This document shows, in pieces, positions 1 to 13,001 of a stretch of DNA of 64,000 nucleotides (its first letter is position 1; every line of letters begins with the position of its first letter). This DNA is from Galerina marginata (Eukaryota; Basidiomycota; Agaricomycetes; Agaricales; Galerinaceae): positions 4,030,001 to 4,094,000 of the forward strand of contig JAECYW010000002.1 of the NCBI GenBank assembly GCA_023014335.1. The letters run 5' to 3'. The notes under the pieces are model-generated. The model was given only the letters and a program-made list of their open reading frames with translations. It made no database searches and had not been told where the DNA came from. The translations under genes were made by a program, and so were the position numbers.

Positions 1-644
1 GTGTTGACTATCGACTCCATAAGTAATCAGAGCTACCTTGATTTCCTTGTCGATGCATTTACATCCACCAGCAGCAAAGCCAATAGACCGACTCCCTGGA
101 TAGTGGGTTTCATTCCGTCAAGATCTGAATTTATTTTCGAGGAAGATACCTTCGTCTTGTCACAGAGCTCAAACTGGTCGTTTCCAAGAAGGGCAGAGTG
201 TTGTAGAACTGTCGTCTCCTGGACGCGCAAAAGGCCAGATGCGGTGAAGTTGAGATGCTTGATGTCTCTTGACGGTAGGAACATATTTGATGCCACTATT
301 AGAAGAAGATTGCACTGGAACTACTTTGTGGCGCCCAATCAGCATGCTAGTGTATAAAAGTAATTTGGGGTTTGAAGCTTGAAGCTTGAAGCCTTGAACT
401 AAGTTCGGATTGTTCACGCTCAAGCCTGGGAGTCGGGCATTCTGAATGGATGTACGAGGGCAACCGGCGAGGTCCCAATTGGGATGAGGAACGTCCGGAC
501 ATGTGTCCCGCCGAGACTCGGATCAGACGGCATCTGTTGTCGCGGATCAATCATTTTTCCCGCTCTCTCTGGCTTGCCTGTTGCCTCAGGACCTGCAAAT
601 ACTCTCAGCTAAATTCACACTCCAACTCCAGGATCGCAGAAATC
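1..644. other. left-edge intergenic region
   Basis: No gene is supported here. Weak overlapping frames exist on both strands (about 1-357 on +, 33-296 on -), but neither has an ATG-led structure or a recognisable motif. A GAAGCTT-type short tandem repeat lies near 370-400. A TATA-like TATAAAA lies at about 353, roughly 290 bp upstream of the BTB gene ATG, which is far for a core promoter. Confidence 0.5.
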
Positions 645-1697
645 ATGGACACCGACACATCAGAGACAATAACCGGACTTCCCATCCATGAAAAATGTGA
701 GTAAGCGTCATTTTTGTGGGCTTCTTGTTCAACTTCTTGTCCCTCTTGTGCTGACCTCCGACCAAACCACGTACAGTCAATGCCAATGACGCTGACGTGA
801 AGATCCAGTCGTCTGATGGCGTTCTGTTCTGTTTACACCGTAAATACCTGGAGGCAAACACAGGTGGTTTTCCTGGCCTCGATGCTGGGCTCATACGATC
901 AGATCGTCCCGAAGACGTTGTCCATCTCACAGAGCCAGCCGAGATTTTAGAGACCCTCTTTGAATTTGTATACCCAAGGAGACATCCCACTCTTGAGGAT
1001 ATCAAGGTTGAAAAGCTCCTACCACTCGCAGAAGCTGTTGAGAAGTACGAGGTGTTTTCAGCCGTTATGATCTGTGACGTGCTACTGAAGTAAGTCCAGT
1101 TTGTTAGGTCGTGCATGTCTCATAAACTATATCCTATGATTTACAGATCGTTCATGTTAACTCACCCAGCTGAGGTCCTCAGTCATGCAGTTTTACACGA
1201 TCGCCCATTCATTAATGAGGCAGCAGTCTGCCTCGTTCGTAGTACGAGTCGTGCGTGCAGGCCATTGGATGAAATTATGGAAATCTTAACCGAAAGAGCT
1301 CGAATTCCGTGGGTGAGTCAACATTTGTTATTATTATGGAACCACAGAGTGATTAGACCTTTACCAGGCTTGTTACAGTGATGCTTGGAGAGCAGTTTTC
1401 AACCGCGAGATTGACTTGTGTTGGAGGAATCTCGACGATCGAGAGCTCGATTTTGAGAACCCGCAAGATCATGATTGCAAGAAGTGTACCGCCTTACTAC
1501 TGCTCTGGATTACCGAGCTGGAAAGACTGCCGACTGTCCCGCAACTAGAAAGAGCACTTGCTATAGGCTTCCCAGCAGAAGACCAAGCCACCATTAGTCT
1601 TTGTCGTTCTTGCAGAGGACAGGAACCACAGTATGTAGCAGACAGAATTCGACGTCGTATCAGTTCTATTCCTCAGTTTACCGAATATTTACGTTAG
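645..1697 (+). CDS. BTB/POZ domain protein (copy 1)
   Basis: Exons 645-696, 777-1089, 1147-1312 and 1368-1697 join in phase to 286 residues. A short Thr-rich leader is followed by a BTB/POZ domain (about residues 18-120) with the basidiomycete signatures NANDADVKIQSSDG, LHRKYLEA, LTEPAEILE and LAEAVEKYEVF. The rest is an alpha-helical tail with a zinc-ribbon-like CKKC and a CRSC pair. BTB proteins of this kind are usually adaptors for cullin-3 ubiquitin ligases or transcription-linked factors; the partner is unknown. It is a diverged paralogue of the BTB genes at 11.9-14.6 kb and has one extra intron, between the IPW and DAWRA positions. The fourth-exon acceptor at 1366-1367 was chosen because the AG further downstream (1377-1378) would put a TGA in frame. 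Confidence 0.85.
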
Positions 1698-4334
1698 TTC
1701 TTTTATAACTTGGTATGTAATGCAGGTCGCAGTGGGGGGATTTAATCATCTTATATGATAATTATATTATTCAGGTTCAGTCGAGAACTAGTGTCCAAGG
1801 TCACTACCATTCTGGAAAATTTCAGTGTAACAGATAACTGATATCACAATGGTTTTCGTGTTTTTTGATGTCTGATAGCCATATGGTTTGTATCCTCTAC
1901 GTAAATATGTAAAGTGATGTGCAAAGTAATTTTGAATGTAGGTATTTTTGTTGGGGAGAAAGTGAGGCAGCAGAAACAAATGTGATGCGGGTACATTCAG
2001 AATGACCAATGAGTTTCTTTGGGTTGACAGCTGCATGCAAAACCGTAGACAGTTTTCAAAATTTTGCACCGTGCGCCGTTGTTTGTGTAAATAACCATGT
2101 TTAGTAGCCCGAATGAACCTGAGTGGTGCGCGAGCGATATTAATGACGTAGTAAAGCACTAAGGACCCTTAGAGGGCTCCATGTTGGAGTGATTTGCCGG
2201 CGGGTTTTCCAGAATAAGACTTCGTCGCGAGGCGCGAGGCGTGGAGCTGACCAAAACTGGTTGTTTATACAAACACAGGCGCAATGGCAGAAATTCGGAA
2301 GACTGTCTAGGGTTTTGCATGCAGCTGGAATAGAGCAAAAAATACGGCACATTTAGAGTAAACGCGAACTCAAGAGTTAGATAAAAAAATACTCGCCAAA
2401 GTCAAAAGAGTCCATCCTCATTAGTTCAATGTCCGGAGGACGGCGGAAGTTACCATTACTTAACATGGAATCCAACGGGGTGCACATTCGGTACGGACTT
2501 TGGACTCTGACTCTGTAAGACATGCGTCCATGATTTGGCGGAATTTTAACAAGCAATTAAATGAAATTAAATGAACTTGGTCAATGGCTTAAGAATACCT
2601 AGATAATGTTTCTATAAGGGCACTCCTGCCTACGGCAACAAGGAAAGCCGATGGTACTGGACCCTGGGTCAGAGATGACCAAGAGATGACTGCGCATGCT
2701 TGTTTCAATGCCAAATAAGGGAGAGAACTTCCCAATTTAGGTTGACCTTCCACAAGTCAGAAAAAAGTCTTAAATAATACAGTGGGCCTTTGCTTTAAAA
2801 CCACGATGACCACGGATTTTGAGAAAATATCAATCCATGAATTCTTATGTAACCGTCCTTGAGGGCCATCCTTTGACAAAGCTTCCCTTGGGTCCACTTC
2901 GCTAAATCATCAACACAGTGATGCCGGTGTCATCATTCAGTCATCTGAAGCTATTGAGTAGCACCTCCATCGTTTTGAGAAATTTAGTGGTCGACGGAGT
3001 CCCTGAAATACCGGATAAAGCGAGGCACATGAACAAAGTCTCCTGGACGGACGGACGGACGAAATGGGCCTTCTGAATACAGATATACGGGGTCAAAACA
3101 GACGAGGAGAGGCAAGACGGAGAGAAGGCAGTCAGGGCTGCTCCATTGACAGTGTAACGCGAGCAACACATGAGGTCGAATAAACCAACCAAAATAAGTA
3201 TCGTTCGATCGGCCACGCACACGACTTGGAAAAGGTGGGTCGAACAAACACCTATGCTTTGCATGACCAGCTAGATATATGATGAATACTGACGGCTATT
3301 GAGTGTCTGGACATCGATCAGACGATTAAGCGCCCGTGTGTCACATGCTCATTGACGCGCCGCTAAGGAGGCATAATATGGCTCCTGATTTGATTGAAAC
3401 TCACTGGGGGTTGCCATCTCTATCGAAGGAGAGTTAGGAGTTTAGCTGATATATTGAGTGGGGATGCTCGAATTTTTGAATGTCATGTCCTGCATCGCTT
3501 TCTCAATATCTGGTTAGCTTACAACAGCCGAGAAATACTGAAAGAGAGGAAGAAAACCGAGGATAATAAATTCCGACTTGGCTTCCATACAATGCAGTCC
3601 CCAAATCTGCCAGCACTAGAATAAATGTAGGAAGGAAGCAGGAAAACTTGGAGAGGTAGTCGAGAAGGCCAGACTGAAGACAGAAACCGTTGGAGTTGAC
3701 GAACCAACAAAATTCTTGCTCATGGAAGCGCTGAGCGAAGCCGCCGTAGCGCGAGCTATTGTTGGATTGAATCCTTCGGAAGTGTCGCTGTTGACTCGGC
3801 GCGCCTTCATAGAAGCATCCATTGCCTAAGGATCCATGTTCACTGATGCTTTGAGTATTTTCCACTGCCTTACAGTAAAAGTTATTCGCGTTCTTGATGG
3901 TGCTGAGGGTATATATGCAAGGGAATCGAATGCTACAGAAAGAACGGAAGATTATTAATTAAATATATCAAGACAAAATCGTAAATTAACTACGAGGCGG
4001 TGGTAGATCAATAATTAGGAACGCGGTTATACGATGTGGAGGTGGTCAGACTTGGAGCGACAACCACTGTCTAAAATGAGATCGTGAGGTGAGAACCAGA
4101 AACAAGGACAACAGAGTGTGGGTACAACTGACTGCAAGATCAATATGCCAGTATAAGGAAAGAGTGGCTGAACGAGGGACGAGGAGGGCGATGAAAAGGA
4201 GTGAAAAGCGGTATTTACAATAACAATAAGCAAAAGCATATACATCGCCAAGAATCTCAATCCAAGACGGAAAAGTGATCAAGAAAAAGGCAAGCACAGG
4301 CCCGAACGAAAGGAAAAACCAAAACAGCACATCC
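1698..4334. other. 2.6-kb intergenic region
   Basis: No gene is supported. ORFs up to 123 codons (minus strand 1788-2352, 2941-3264, 3503-3865) lack recognisable motifs and overlap in several frames. The minus frame 3616-3822 starts with an ATG and is Ser/Thr-rich, but I could not extend it by splicing. A short GACG microsatellite lies near 3049-3062. The region contains the 3' flank of the large minus-strand gene that ends at 4335. Confidence 0.5.
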
Positions 4335-7300
4335 TCACCGCACCTCGCTGCTGAAGCTCGAACGCGCACTGTAATACGTGCCGGAACACATCGAGTCTGT
4401 CTCCATCTCCATCTCTTTCTCTCGCACAGGTGTCTTCCTTCCCGTCATCACAGTCACGGTCTCCATCCGCATGCGCGTCTTTTGCTCCGGGTCTGGCAGA
4501 ATAGTCTTATCCGAGCTCATAGTCGACGGTCGTTTCTGCGAATGCGGCTTCACGCTGGCAGCGGCAGTGGTACTGGAATTTTCGGCTCCATTCGAAACCG
4601 AGACCAGGGAGGCCAACATCGGCGGCGCGGGGAAGCAGCTTGCGAGCGGGATGGTGGCGGAGATGGGGGAAGCGGTGGGTGTTATTGAGCCGGTTGAGGC
4701 GTTGGAAGTGACGGAGGAAGTGGAGGCCCGGCGAGCCCGATCAACTGGCAATGATGATGACGAGGAAGGTACGGCGGTGGATAGACTCGAAGGGGCCATC
4801 TGAGGGGTAGGCGAAGATGCGGTTGTTGGGCTGAACGCGGACGCGGGGGTGATGGTAGCTGTAGACAGACGGGAGTCGGCTTTTAATTTTGTGGAAGGCG
4901 CCAGAGACACAGGAGACGGAGACGGAGAGCGCGCCATCAATCTCAGCGAGCCGCCTGAAGTACTCGCGCTCCTACCCACCGGCTGGCCATAAATACCACT
5001 GGCCAATACAGAGGAAACGCCGACAGACGCCGCAGCCGTCTCCAACTTGCGCGGCTTGATACCAAAAGCGGAAGGAGGAGGGGCAAAGGGAAGAGGAGCG
5101 CGAATCTTCGTCGTCGTCGTCGTCGTGGTCTGGGCCTGGGTCGATGTCAATGACACGGAGCTCGATATGCTAACCCCGCTGAGACGGTTTGTGCGCGTCG
5201 GTGCTGTCGGTGCCGAGAATACCGTCGCGGGTGCAGCGCCAGTTCCAACTTCCTCCTCTTCCTTGTCCAACCCTGTCGCATCCACATCCACATCCTTCAG
5301 AAAGACCTCCACACTAGGCATCCTCAGCACAGCGTTCTTCGGCGGCGGCTCATCCACCTCCAGAACCCCAAACGAGCGTGAATGCCGTAGAGGACTCGTC
5401 GGAGGCGGCTGTAAACTCTGCAGCCTCTGCCGATGCGACCCACCCGCACTCGGTCCTCGCCCAAGCCTCGCCCCACCACTGCGCAGCATCTCGTTGAAAC
5501 GCGCCAGGTCAGCAGAGAGCTCGTCTAGCTTGGCTAGATTCGACCTGGCGTTTGCTTTGACGCGTTCTTTGGCGGAGAAAGGGTCTTCGGAATCCTCGTC
5601 AGAGCCTTCTTCCCGTTGTTGTTCTTGGGTTTCTTCGACCTGAGCATCGTCTCTTGTCATCACCTCCACCTCTTCCACCTGAACCGGTTCCCGCGCGATC
5701 TGCGACCTCGACCTCTGCCTCTCCCACATCCCAGACTCTTTCCCCGTCCTCGTCGTCGATTTCGCCCGATGCATACTATTCACAGCATCCTCCATCCCAC
5801 TCCCGCTCGACACCACCCGCGGCACACAGAGCACGATCTCCTCCACCCTCGTTTCTCCCACTCCCAGACCACTATCCGCCCCGCTGTCCAGCGCCGAAGT
5901 ATAGCTCTCACTGGAAGCCGCACTCAGACTCTGAACGTCCATGCCCAAGTCACCATCCGCATCCACATCCACGCCGGAAGGCGAGACAATCGCCCCAGTT
6001 TGCGAGGCCACTGGCTCGGCACGGTGCTCCTCCGCACTCGCCCCCTCCACCGCCTCCCCAATCCCAATACCGCTCGACGCCCCAGACAACCTCTTCGCCC
6101 ACTCTTTCGGCTTCGGCAACGGCAAAGACAAAGTCCAATCCTCCTCCCTTGCTTGCCTCTCTCTCTGCTTCTGCCCAAACTGGCTCCCCTGACTCCCCGT
6201 CCGACCAAGAGCCGACTCGGACCTCGTCCGCCCGCGCAGGTTTTGCGTATTCACAGTCAAAGTCTGCGCACATAGCAAACTCCCCACACCGTCCACCCCA
6301 CCTTCAGGCAAAGCCGCACGCGCCCTAGCCTTCATCGTCAACGCCGGCTTTCTCGTCCGCGTCCTCGACGTCGCACCCAGCCCCCCAACCACACTCGGCT
6401 GCGGCCCGCCCTCCGTCGGCGCAGGCGCATCACCCAAACAAAGCGTCCACTCCAAGCCCGCCCCATCCTCCCCCTCAGCACTCCCACCCGCCCCCGACCC
6501 CCGTCTCGCACGCGCGATCTGCTGCCTCCCAACCCCGATCTTCTTCACAGCAGCATTAATCCCCGCGTTCGCCCTCGTATTCGCAGCCAAGATCGCAGCC
6601 GCCTCCGCCGCCGTCGCAGAGGTGACACACGAGTCGGCGGAGGCGGTGGAGGCGGTCGGGCGGTGCGTTTGGCGGAGCTTGAAGAGCTGGAGGGGGTTAA
6701 GATGGGGATGGGGGTGGGAGAGGGCGGGGAGGGAGTCTTCAGAGGCGCGTTCGGAGCTAGACCCTGACCCTGACCCGGAGAAAGAGGCAGATGCGGCGCT
6801 GTGGAACTCAAGCTCGAGCTCGAGGTCTGAGAGCTCGGAATCCGCGTCCCGGTTCCTGCCCTCTTCTGCTCCTTCCTCAAGTTCGGAGGCAGCGGAGGAC
6901 GACATGTAAAACTCATCCGATCCGCGGTTGGCCACACCGCCCTCGCCCTCCTGCTCCGAGCGGGACGAAGTCACAGAATCGGTAGAATCAAACGTCGACA
7001 TGATCCCAAACGGCGAGGGGTGCCTATGGGGCGGCCATTCGCGGGAGGCTTGGGGGGATAGAGTCTGGAGGTGCGCCAGGAGGGGCCCATGCGCATGCGC
7101 CTGGGTCTGGGTGTGCCGGCGAACGGACGACTTTGCGGGGCTTGCTGTTTTCTGTACCACATAAAACACGATGATGAGATGATGTTCGTCATAAGCAGCG
7201 ACAGACGAGGGAAGAAAAAACGAACCGGAGGTGGGGGTGGCAACGGCCCAGAAGGCGGGGGCGACACGGGGCCGCCGGCTGCTGCCAAGTTCTGGCGCGA

Positions 7301-10297
7301 GCGCGACTTGTTCAGGCATGGCTTGCCCTGACCTGGTACCGGGCTCTGGCTGCGAGTTGGGGTGTAGCTTTGCGCGAACGGGTGCGGGGTGAGGAACACG
7401 GGGCTTTCAGTGCGGTCGATCTAAGAAAAAAAGTTCACAAAGCGACAATCAGCATCCTTCCAACTTAACATCCCCGCTCGGATTCCCCGCCTCGAGTCCG
7501 ACACAGAGTCCGAGTCCGAGTCGAGGTTCCGGGTGAAATAAACAGAGAATAAAACCAAGAGGAAGAAAAAAAAGCAAACTGACCGTTTCAACTCCCCCAA
7601 CTTTCTCTCTCATCCCATGAACATCAACGCTCCCGTCTCCATCAACACCCACGCCCACACCCACACCCAGACTCAAGCTCTCGCCACTCGACCTGCTCCC
7701 GTTCTCGTGGCCATGGAAAGACACCACCACGCTCCCGTTCCCACTCAGACTCGCCTCAGAGGCAGTGAAGAACGGCGTCCGCGGTGTGATAGGGCTCTTG
7801 CTCTCCCAGCTGGATGCAGTGGAGGCGGAGGCGGTTGAGATTCTCGACGCCCTCGCTCTGGAAGCTGAACCGGAACCGGGCACAGGAGAAGGCGGAGGTG
7901 ACGGTGCCCTTGTCAACGGTGCGGGGTGCGTCAACGGCGGAGGTACATGTGTCCGTTTGGGTTTCTTCGAGTTTTGGGTCCCACTACCGTTGTCGCTTTG
8001 TGGTCTTCTCTCCAGCTCATCTGCCTGGCTAGCCTCCGAGGGCACCGGCACCAACGACACGCGCGACTCCGCCGCCTTCTGCCCAACAAGACTAACCGCG
8101 CTCAGGGGCAGCGACACCTGCAGCCGCTGCTGCAACCGCTCGTGCTGCAGGATGAGAGGGAGGTACGGGACGTAGCTGTGTGTCGTCGAGGAGTCGTCTT
8201 CTTCCGCGTCCACTTCCGCTTCCACTTCTGCTTCTGCTTCCGGACCATGCTTGGTGCCGTTGAGCCTGGCGGACGGTGGATGGGATGTACGTTCGTCACG
8301 CGTTTGCAAGCCGACGAAGAAAGACTCGGAAGAGCCAATGTACGAGTCCGCGTCCATGTCGGCGTCCGCTTCGATATCGATGAAGGATGTGGCAGTGGAG
8401 AGCGACGCACTCTCGCAGGAGTACACGGACGGCGAGGAGACATCTTCTTCAGCCTGCTCCTTGCGCAGCGCAGCGATGACAGTAGCTCCAGCAGCAGCCC
8501 CGAACGTGCCCTTCCCCAGACCACCCCCACCCTCAAAGGGTCCAACATCAACATCAACATCAACCTCGAACCCAGAACTCTCACTCCCACTCCCACTCCC
8601 GCTTCTTCCCCTCACTCCGCCCGCCGCCCTCCTTCTCCGCTCGTTCCTCCCCCGCCGCTTCTTCTGCTTCTTCCCGCCCCTCGACGTCGACATGGACGCG
8701 TCCGTCGTGCTCAAGCTCAAGGCCGACGCCAGACCTCCCTTCCTTGAACTGACAGGCCCACCACCAAAAACTGACCCCGGCGCGTTGCTATTGCTACTCC
8801 GATTATTCGACGCCACGGAGGACACGGAAGGCAAAGACGACACCGAGTCGTGCTGCCCATACGCTTGGGCGTGATGCAGCGCGAAGATGGGCGTGGTCGG
8901 GGAGGGCTCCGGGGTCGGCGCGAAGGATACCGTCTGCGTCTGCGTTTGCGTTTGGCCCGGGGTGTGCATGGGATGGGAGTATGAGACGGGACGCGTGGTA
9001 TTAGAGTTTTCGTATTCGTCCTTTGCCCCCATTTCGGGGAACTTGAAGGTCAGAGTCGTCGGAGGTGCTGAGGAGGCACCGGTTGCGTTTGGAGGCGGGG
9101 AGGGAAAAGGGAGCCGCACGTTGTTCTTCGAGAGCTGCCGCTTGATTTTGGCGAAGAGGCCTTGGGAGGCGGTCGGCGTCGTCGGGGTTGGAGTTTGTGT
9201 TGAGCCTGTGGACGCTGGTGATGCAGAAGCAGAAGCAGAGCTTGACCCGGGAACGGATATGGAGATATGGGGCAGCTTTCCTCTTCCTGTCTTCTTGCCC
9301 TGCGGCGCGTCCATCCAGCAGCTAGAACTCGGGTCGAGTTCGCCATATGCATCACGGTTCGTTGTCGCGTTGGCCTCGCCGTTCCTGCCCCTCCCTCGAC
9401 TTCTACTCCTGCTTCGACCTCTACTCTTACTCCCGCTGCCCCCTCCTAATGCCAGACAATTCCCTCCAAGGTCGACAGTGGACATGGTAGCAGCGACGAT
9501 GGCGGTCGAGGTCGCGACAGACGGGTCCGGGGCTCCTGAGGGCGGTGTGAGGAGAAGCATGTTTCGTGATGTTGTTTTTGTATTTGAATCCCAATTTTGC
9601 GTGGGGTTTGTTTTTGTTGCAAGTGGGGTTTGGTGTTGATAGGCACGCGAATTGGAACGCGAGTTTTTGTTGTTGTTGTTGGTGATATTAGAGTCAATTT
9701 GTTTCGAGGCCCGAACGCGAATAGGAGTCGGCGTGGATCCAAACACTAATGAAGAGGACTGCGCCAGGGATTGCAGTAGGGTTCGTCGTGGGGATGGCGA
9801 TAGTGGCTGCGGGCTCAGATCGTCGTCGAGACCATGGGAGTGGTTGGGAGACTAGGGGAAAGGATAAGTAAAGACAGGACAGGATAGGACAAGCGTAATG
9901 AACGTTGGGCGGACAAGGACAAGGAAGGACAAGCGAGATGTCGTGCACGTCGTGTCAGGCTAGCGCTGGCACTCTGCAACCATGAACAACGGCATGCATG
10001 TAACGGGAAGAAGAAATGGAAAAATGGAAAAAGGAACACCAACGCCACCGCCGGGACCATCCAGCCAGGGTTGATAACAAATAAATGCGCACGCAGCGGT
10101 CAGGGCCCAATTTGACCACCATCATTGCGCGTGCAGGGTCATCGAGGAAAGAGTTCTTTACTCGCCTCGTCTTTGTCTAGAAGCACCTCTCCAAACTCCT
10201 CGTGAATCTGAAACTCGCCCGAGTGATCAAGCGCAGCGGAGACGAGGTCCGCAAACTCTGCTATCGAGAACGAGCTCGAGCTCGAGGACGGCGGCAT
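4335..10297 (-). CDS. very large Ser/Pro-rich disordered protein, 1,803 aa
   Basis: Four exons on the complement, 10297-10166, 9851-7584, 7420-7226 and 7151-4335, all meet in phase 0 and give 1,803 residues. Acceptors read CTAG at 9852, CTTAG at 7421 and TACAG at 7152. Donors of introns 2 and 3 are GTCAGT and GTTCGT. The first donor is a non-canonical GCGAGT, chosen because it joins an ordered N-terminus (S-rich, then a helical stretch around IAEFADLVSAAL) to the long second exon, which has no in-frame upstream ATG. The protein is dominated by Ser, Pro, Thr, Gly and acidic runs. A short coiled-coil-like segment around AKLDELSADLARFNEML lies in exon 4. No catalytic domain was recognised. Exons 2-4 are secure; exon 1 is an inference, and without it the first in-frame ATG is the Met before LLLTPPSG. 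Confidence 0.75.
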
Positions 10298-11867
10298 TCA
10301 GGAAGTCGGGACTCGGTGAAGAGAAAAAAAAGAACAGAGATCAGAAGAGGGGGAAGAAAAGAAGGGTCCGGGTTTCGAAATTCGAGGATGCATCCTCGCA
10401 ATCGAAAAAAAAAATTATCAAATGGGCGGAGGAGAAGCTTGACGATGATCGGTTCGAGGGAGAGGGAAGAGGGGCGCTTCCGCGTCCTTCCTAATTCGGC
10501 TCGCGATTTCATCAAATAATCAATCACCCGGAGCCACTTGCCCCGAATGGCATATATTTCAATTTTCCTTCATTTTGTGTCCGCTTCCTCTCTTCTCTTC
10601 TGTGTTCATTTTACTCGCTTCATTGTACTTGGATGCGCGTCGCGCCAATCCTCTTGCTTCTAGTTCAGACTCGTCTCGTTGCTATTCATGACTATTCGTT
10701 TCTTCGGAATCTCCTCATGGACACCCCATACATGTTTCATCTGATCCTAATAATCGCCCGGGCCCTCGTCGCCACCATCATCGTGATCCTACTGAGTCCT
10801 CGGCGCTGTGCCCTTCAGGGAGTTCAGATGAATCACCAGGCTTTCGTCTCGTCCTCGTCTCGTCCTATCGCAAGCTTATCAGAGTCACAATCAGAAGGAA
10901 GAAAGGCGCAATCCTAATAACCATACGGACGAACGCCACAGCGACGACGCATCTGGCATCTGGCCTCCCTTCCACCTTCCATACTGACGGACGCAGACAC
11001 GACATCGACGCTCATCCCAAGATCATGATCGATGCACGCTCAATGATCAGCGAACTTCCTGCGGCGTCATATAGCCTGCTATGGTCAACGAACCACATGG
11101 GCCATGGAGGCCTGACCTCTGCCTTCGAATCTGACTCGGGCTCCTCGTTTCCAGTTCAAGTCGTGGCGTTATAAATAATCCACGGCCAAAAGCTTGAATG
11201 GATCTTGTGCCATTCGGACCCGGCAAGTTCAAGTTCTCAATAAAGCTAGTCCAGAAAAAAAAAGGGTGAAAATGGGTTGCAAATCCACCAACTTTTCTCT
11301 CCATCGGCGAAATTGGACAAGGTTCTTCCAAACGCGCAATTTTTTGCAAGGTCTGCGGCGATAACTTGCTTCCTCTGCCTCTGCACATATCTTGGACACA
11401 CTTAGGCTCATCGGACTTTGAGTCCATATCCGAACTGTTTCTGCCATTTTTGCCATTTTTTTTCTAACCAAACTCGTTCTTAAATGCGCGAAAGCGGATA
11501 AGGGTCTGCCTGCATGGCCGGCGCTTTCAAGCCCACCAAAAGGGATGGTATTTTTGAATTTTTTGGGTCCCCAGTGGCTCCGATGTGGGCGATGAAGCGT
11601 GTCGTGCAGTAGGCTGGGTGGCTTGCAGGGAGATGGAGGCGCCGACGGTGAGCGTCTGAACAAGCTTTTCCGAGAGATTCCTGGGTCCTGCTATGCCTTT
11701 CCACTTCCTCCCGTCTGATATGCAAGAGTAAATTCTGGTCTTGCCATTGGACGGCACGAAATCCATCACAGGGTCCCGTCAGCCTTATGAATTCGTGATA
11801 ATATTAGAGGTCATTACTTGACAAGTAAAGTATGAAGATAAGTTAGCAGGTCCAGCTGAAATTCAAT
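10298..11867. other. 1.6-kb intergenic region with repeat-motif copies
   Basis: No gene is supported. It contains the 5' flank of the large gene and the 3' flank of the BTB gene at 11868. Two degenerate copies of the GCGAAA..GGAyAAGG motif (about 11307-11330 and 11483-11506) and TTTTTGCCATTTTT (about 11446) resemble the repeat cluster at 54.1-54.5 kb. The minus frame 11229-11663 (144 codons) is open but runs through these repeat copies and is not called. Confidence 0.5.
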
Positions 11868-13001
11868 TCACCTGACGTCCCGGAGTGCTGCTTCCCGTGC
11901 ATCCTGTGCAGCATTCCTGAAATACCAAAGTCGTTACAAAGTCAGCGCCTTCATACATAAACCACTCAAAGAAAAAAATCCGACACACCTCGCCGCTCGA
12001 CTGTCCTTCAAAAAATCAGTAAACGGAGGATTCGTCTCAAACAAGACCTTCATCACTCTAACGACACCCATTTGTAAACATCCCCTAGTCCTATTGCCAG
12101 CGTAGGGATCGCAGGCAGTTATAGCCTTATAATACTCCTCCGGCGGTCGGGCACAAATCTGAGACTTCAAATCGTCCATCGTCGCACTGGGCTCCAGCTT
12201 GTCCCTTATCCAAGCCATAGTGACGCCCTTGCACTTGATACACAGTTTCACATCTTTGCCAGTGCCAGACGATCGCATTGCGAATGTGGCTCGCCACGCT
12301 TCATGATACCGGATCCACGCCATCTGGGCGTCAGCGGGCAAACTCTCCACGATATCGTCCAACGACTTGCCACTGCGCGAGAGCTGGAGGGCAGCCTCGT
12401 TTGTCAGCTGTGGATAATCGTGTTTCATGCCGTGTAGAAGTATCTCAAGCGGGCCCTGTTGGATAAAACTCCTACAAATTTCAAACCACATTGACATCAA
12501 TCAGGGTTATAACGAGCGGGACCTCACTCACCTCAATCTCACCTCACAGATCCTCATCGCACCGAACACCTCATACTTCTCCACAGCCTCCGCAAGAGGC
12601 CTCAAAACCCAGAACTCCAAATCTTTAAGGTCAGGCGGTCTCTGCGGGTACACGAACTCGAAGAGGATCTCGAGAACCTCAGCTGTTTCCGTGAGGCACA
12701 CGACGTCTAGATCTGAATCCGAGTCCACTGGCGCATCGGACTCGGAGTTTGAGATGATTAATCGTGCGGATTCAATTTCAGCACCGGGAAACGCCCCGGT
12801 GTGCGCTTCTAGGTGCTTGCGGTGGAGATGGAATTGGACGCCGTTGGATGATTGGATGGTCACATCGGCGTCGTTGGCGTTGACTGGGATGTTAGGAGAA
12901 AGATTTAGTAGTGGATTAGATGTCGATTCGGGTGATGCGTAAAGCTGAAGTTACGTACATTTTTCGTGTGTCGATGTTTTGTTTGTGGTGTCAGTCGTCA
13001 T
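11868..13001 (-). CDS. BTB/POZ domain protein (copy 2)
   Basis: Exons (complement) 13001-12959, 12883-12532, 12471-11989 and 11916-11868 join in phase to 308 residues. Exon 1 encodes only a Thr-rich leader ending THEK. The BTB domain follows with NANDADVTIQSSNG, LHRKHLEAHTGAFPG, LTETAEVLEILFEFVYPQRP and LAEAVEKYEVF. A helical tail contains SGKSLDDIVESLPADAQMAW and a CIKC pair. The last short exon gives a C-terminus RNAAQDAREAALRDVR, matched by the same exon in copy 3, so I prefer it to reading through the donor. There is an acidic insertion in the BTB domain relative to copy 3 (the SDSD stretch). Role inferred: substrate adaptor or protein-interaction module; partner unknown. Confidence 0.87.

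Noticed and set aside
1..357. Open frame running in from the left edge
   Set aside because: Begins with GTG/TTG, has no motif, and overlaps equally open frames on the other strand.
2140..2352. GC-rich patch with two overlapping minus-strand ORFs, possible gene or transposon fragment
   Set aside because: No terminal repeats, motif or splice structure.
3049..3062. GACG microsatellite as a possible repeat element
   Set aside because: Only about four units; too short to be more than a simple repeat.
5047..6328. Long plus-strand frames (198-224 codons) opposite the large minus-strand gene
   Set aside because: They are shadows: the Ser/Pro/Gly-rich coding strand has few antisense stops. The minus strand has matching splice sites and a single frame across 6 kb.
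7926..8747. 273-codon plus-strand frame
   Set aside because: Antisense to exon 2 of the large gene; composition is an artefact of the opposite strand's low complexity.
11229..11663. 144-codon minus-strand frame
   Set aside because: Runs across dispersed-repeat motif copies and has no ATG-supported splice structure or motif.
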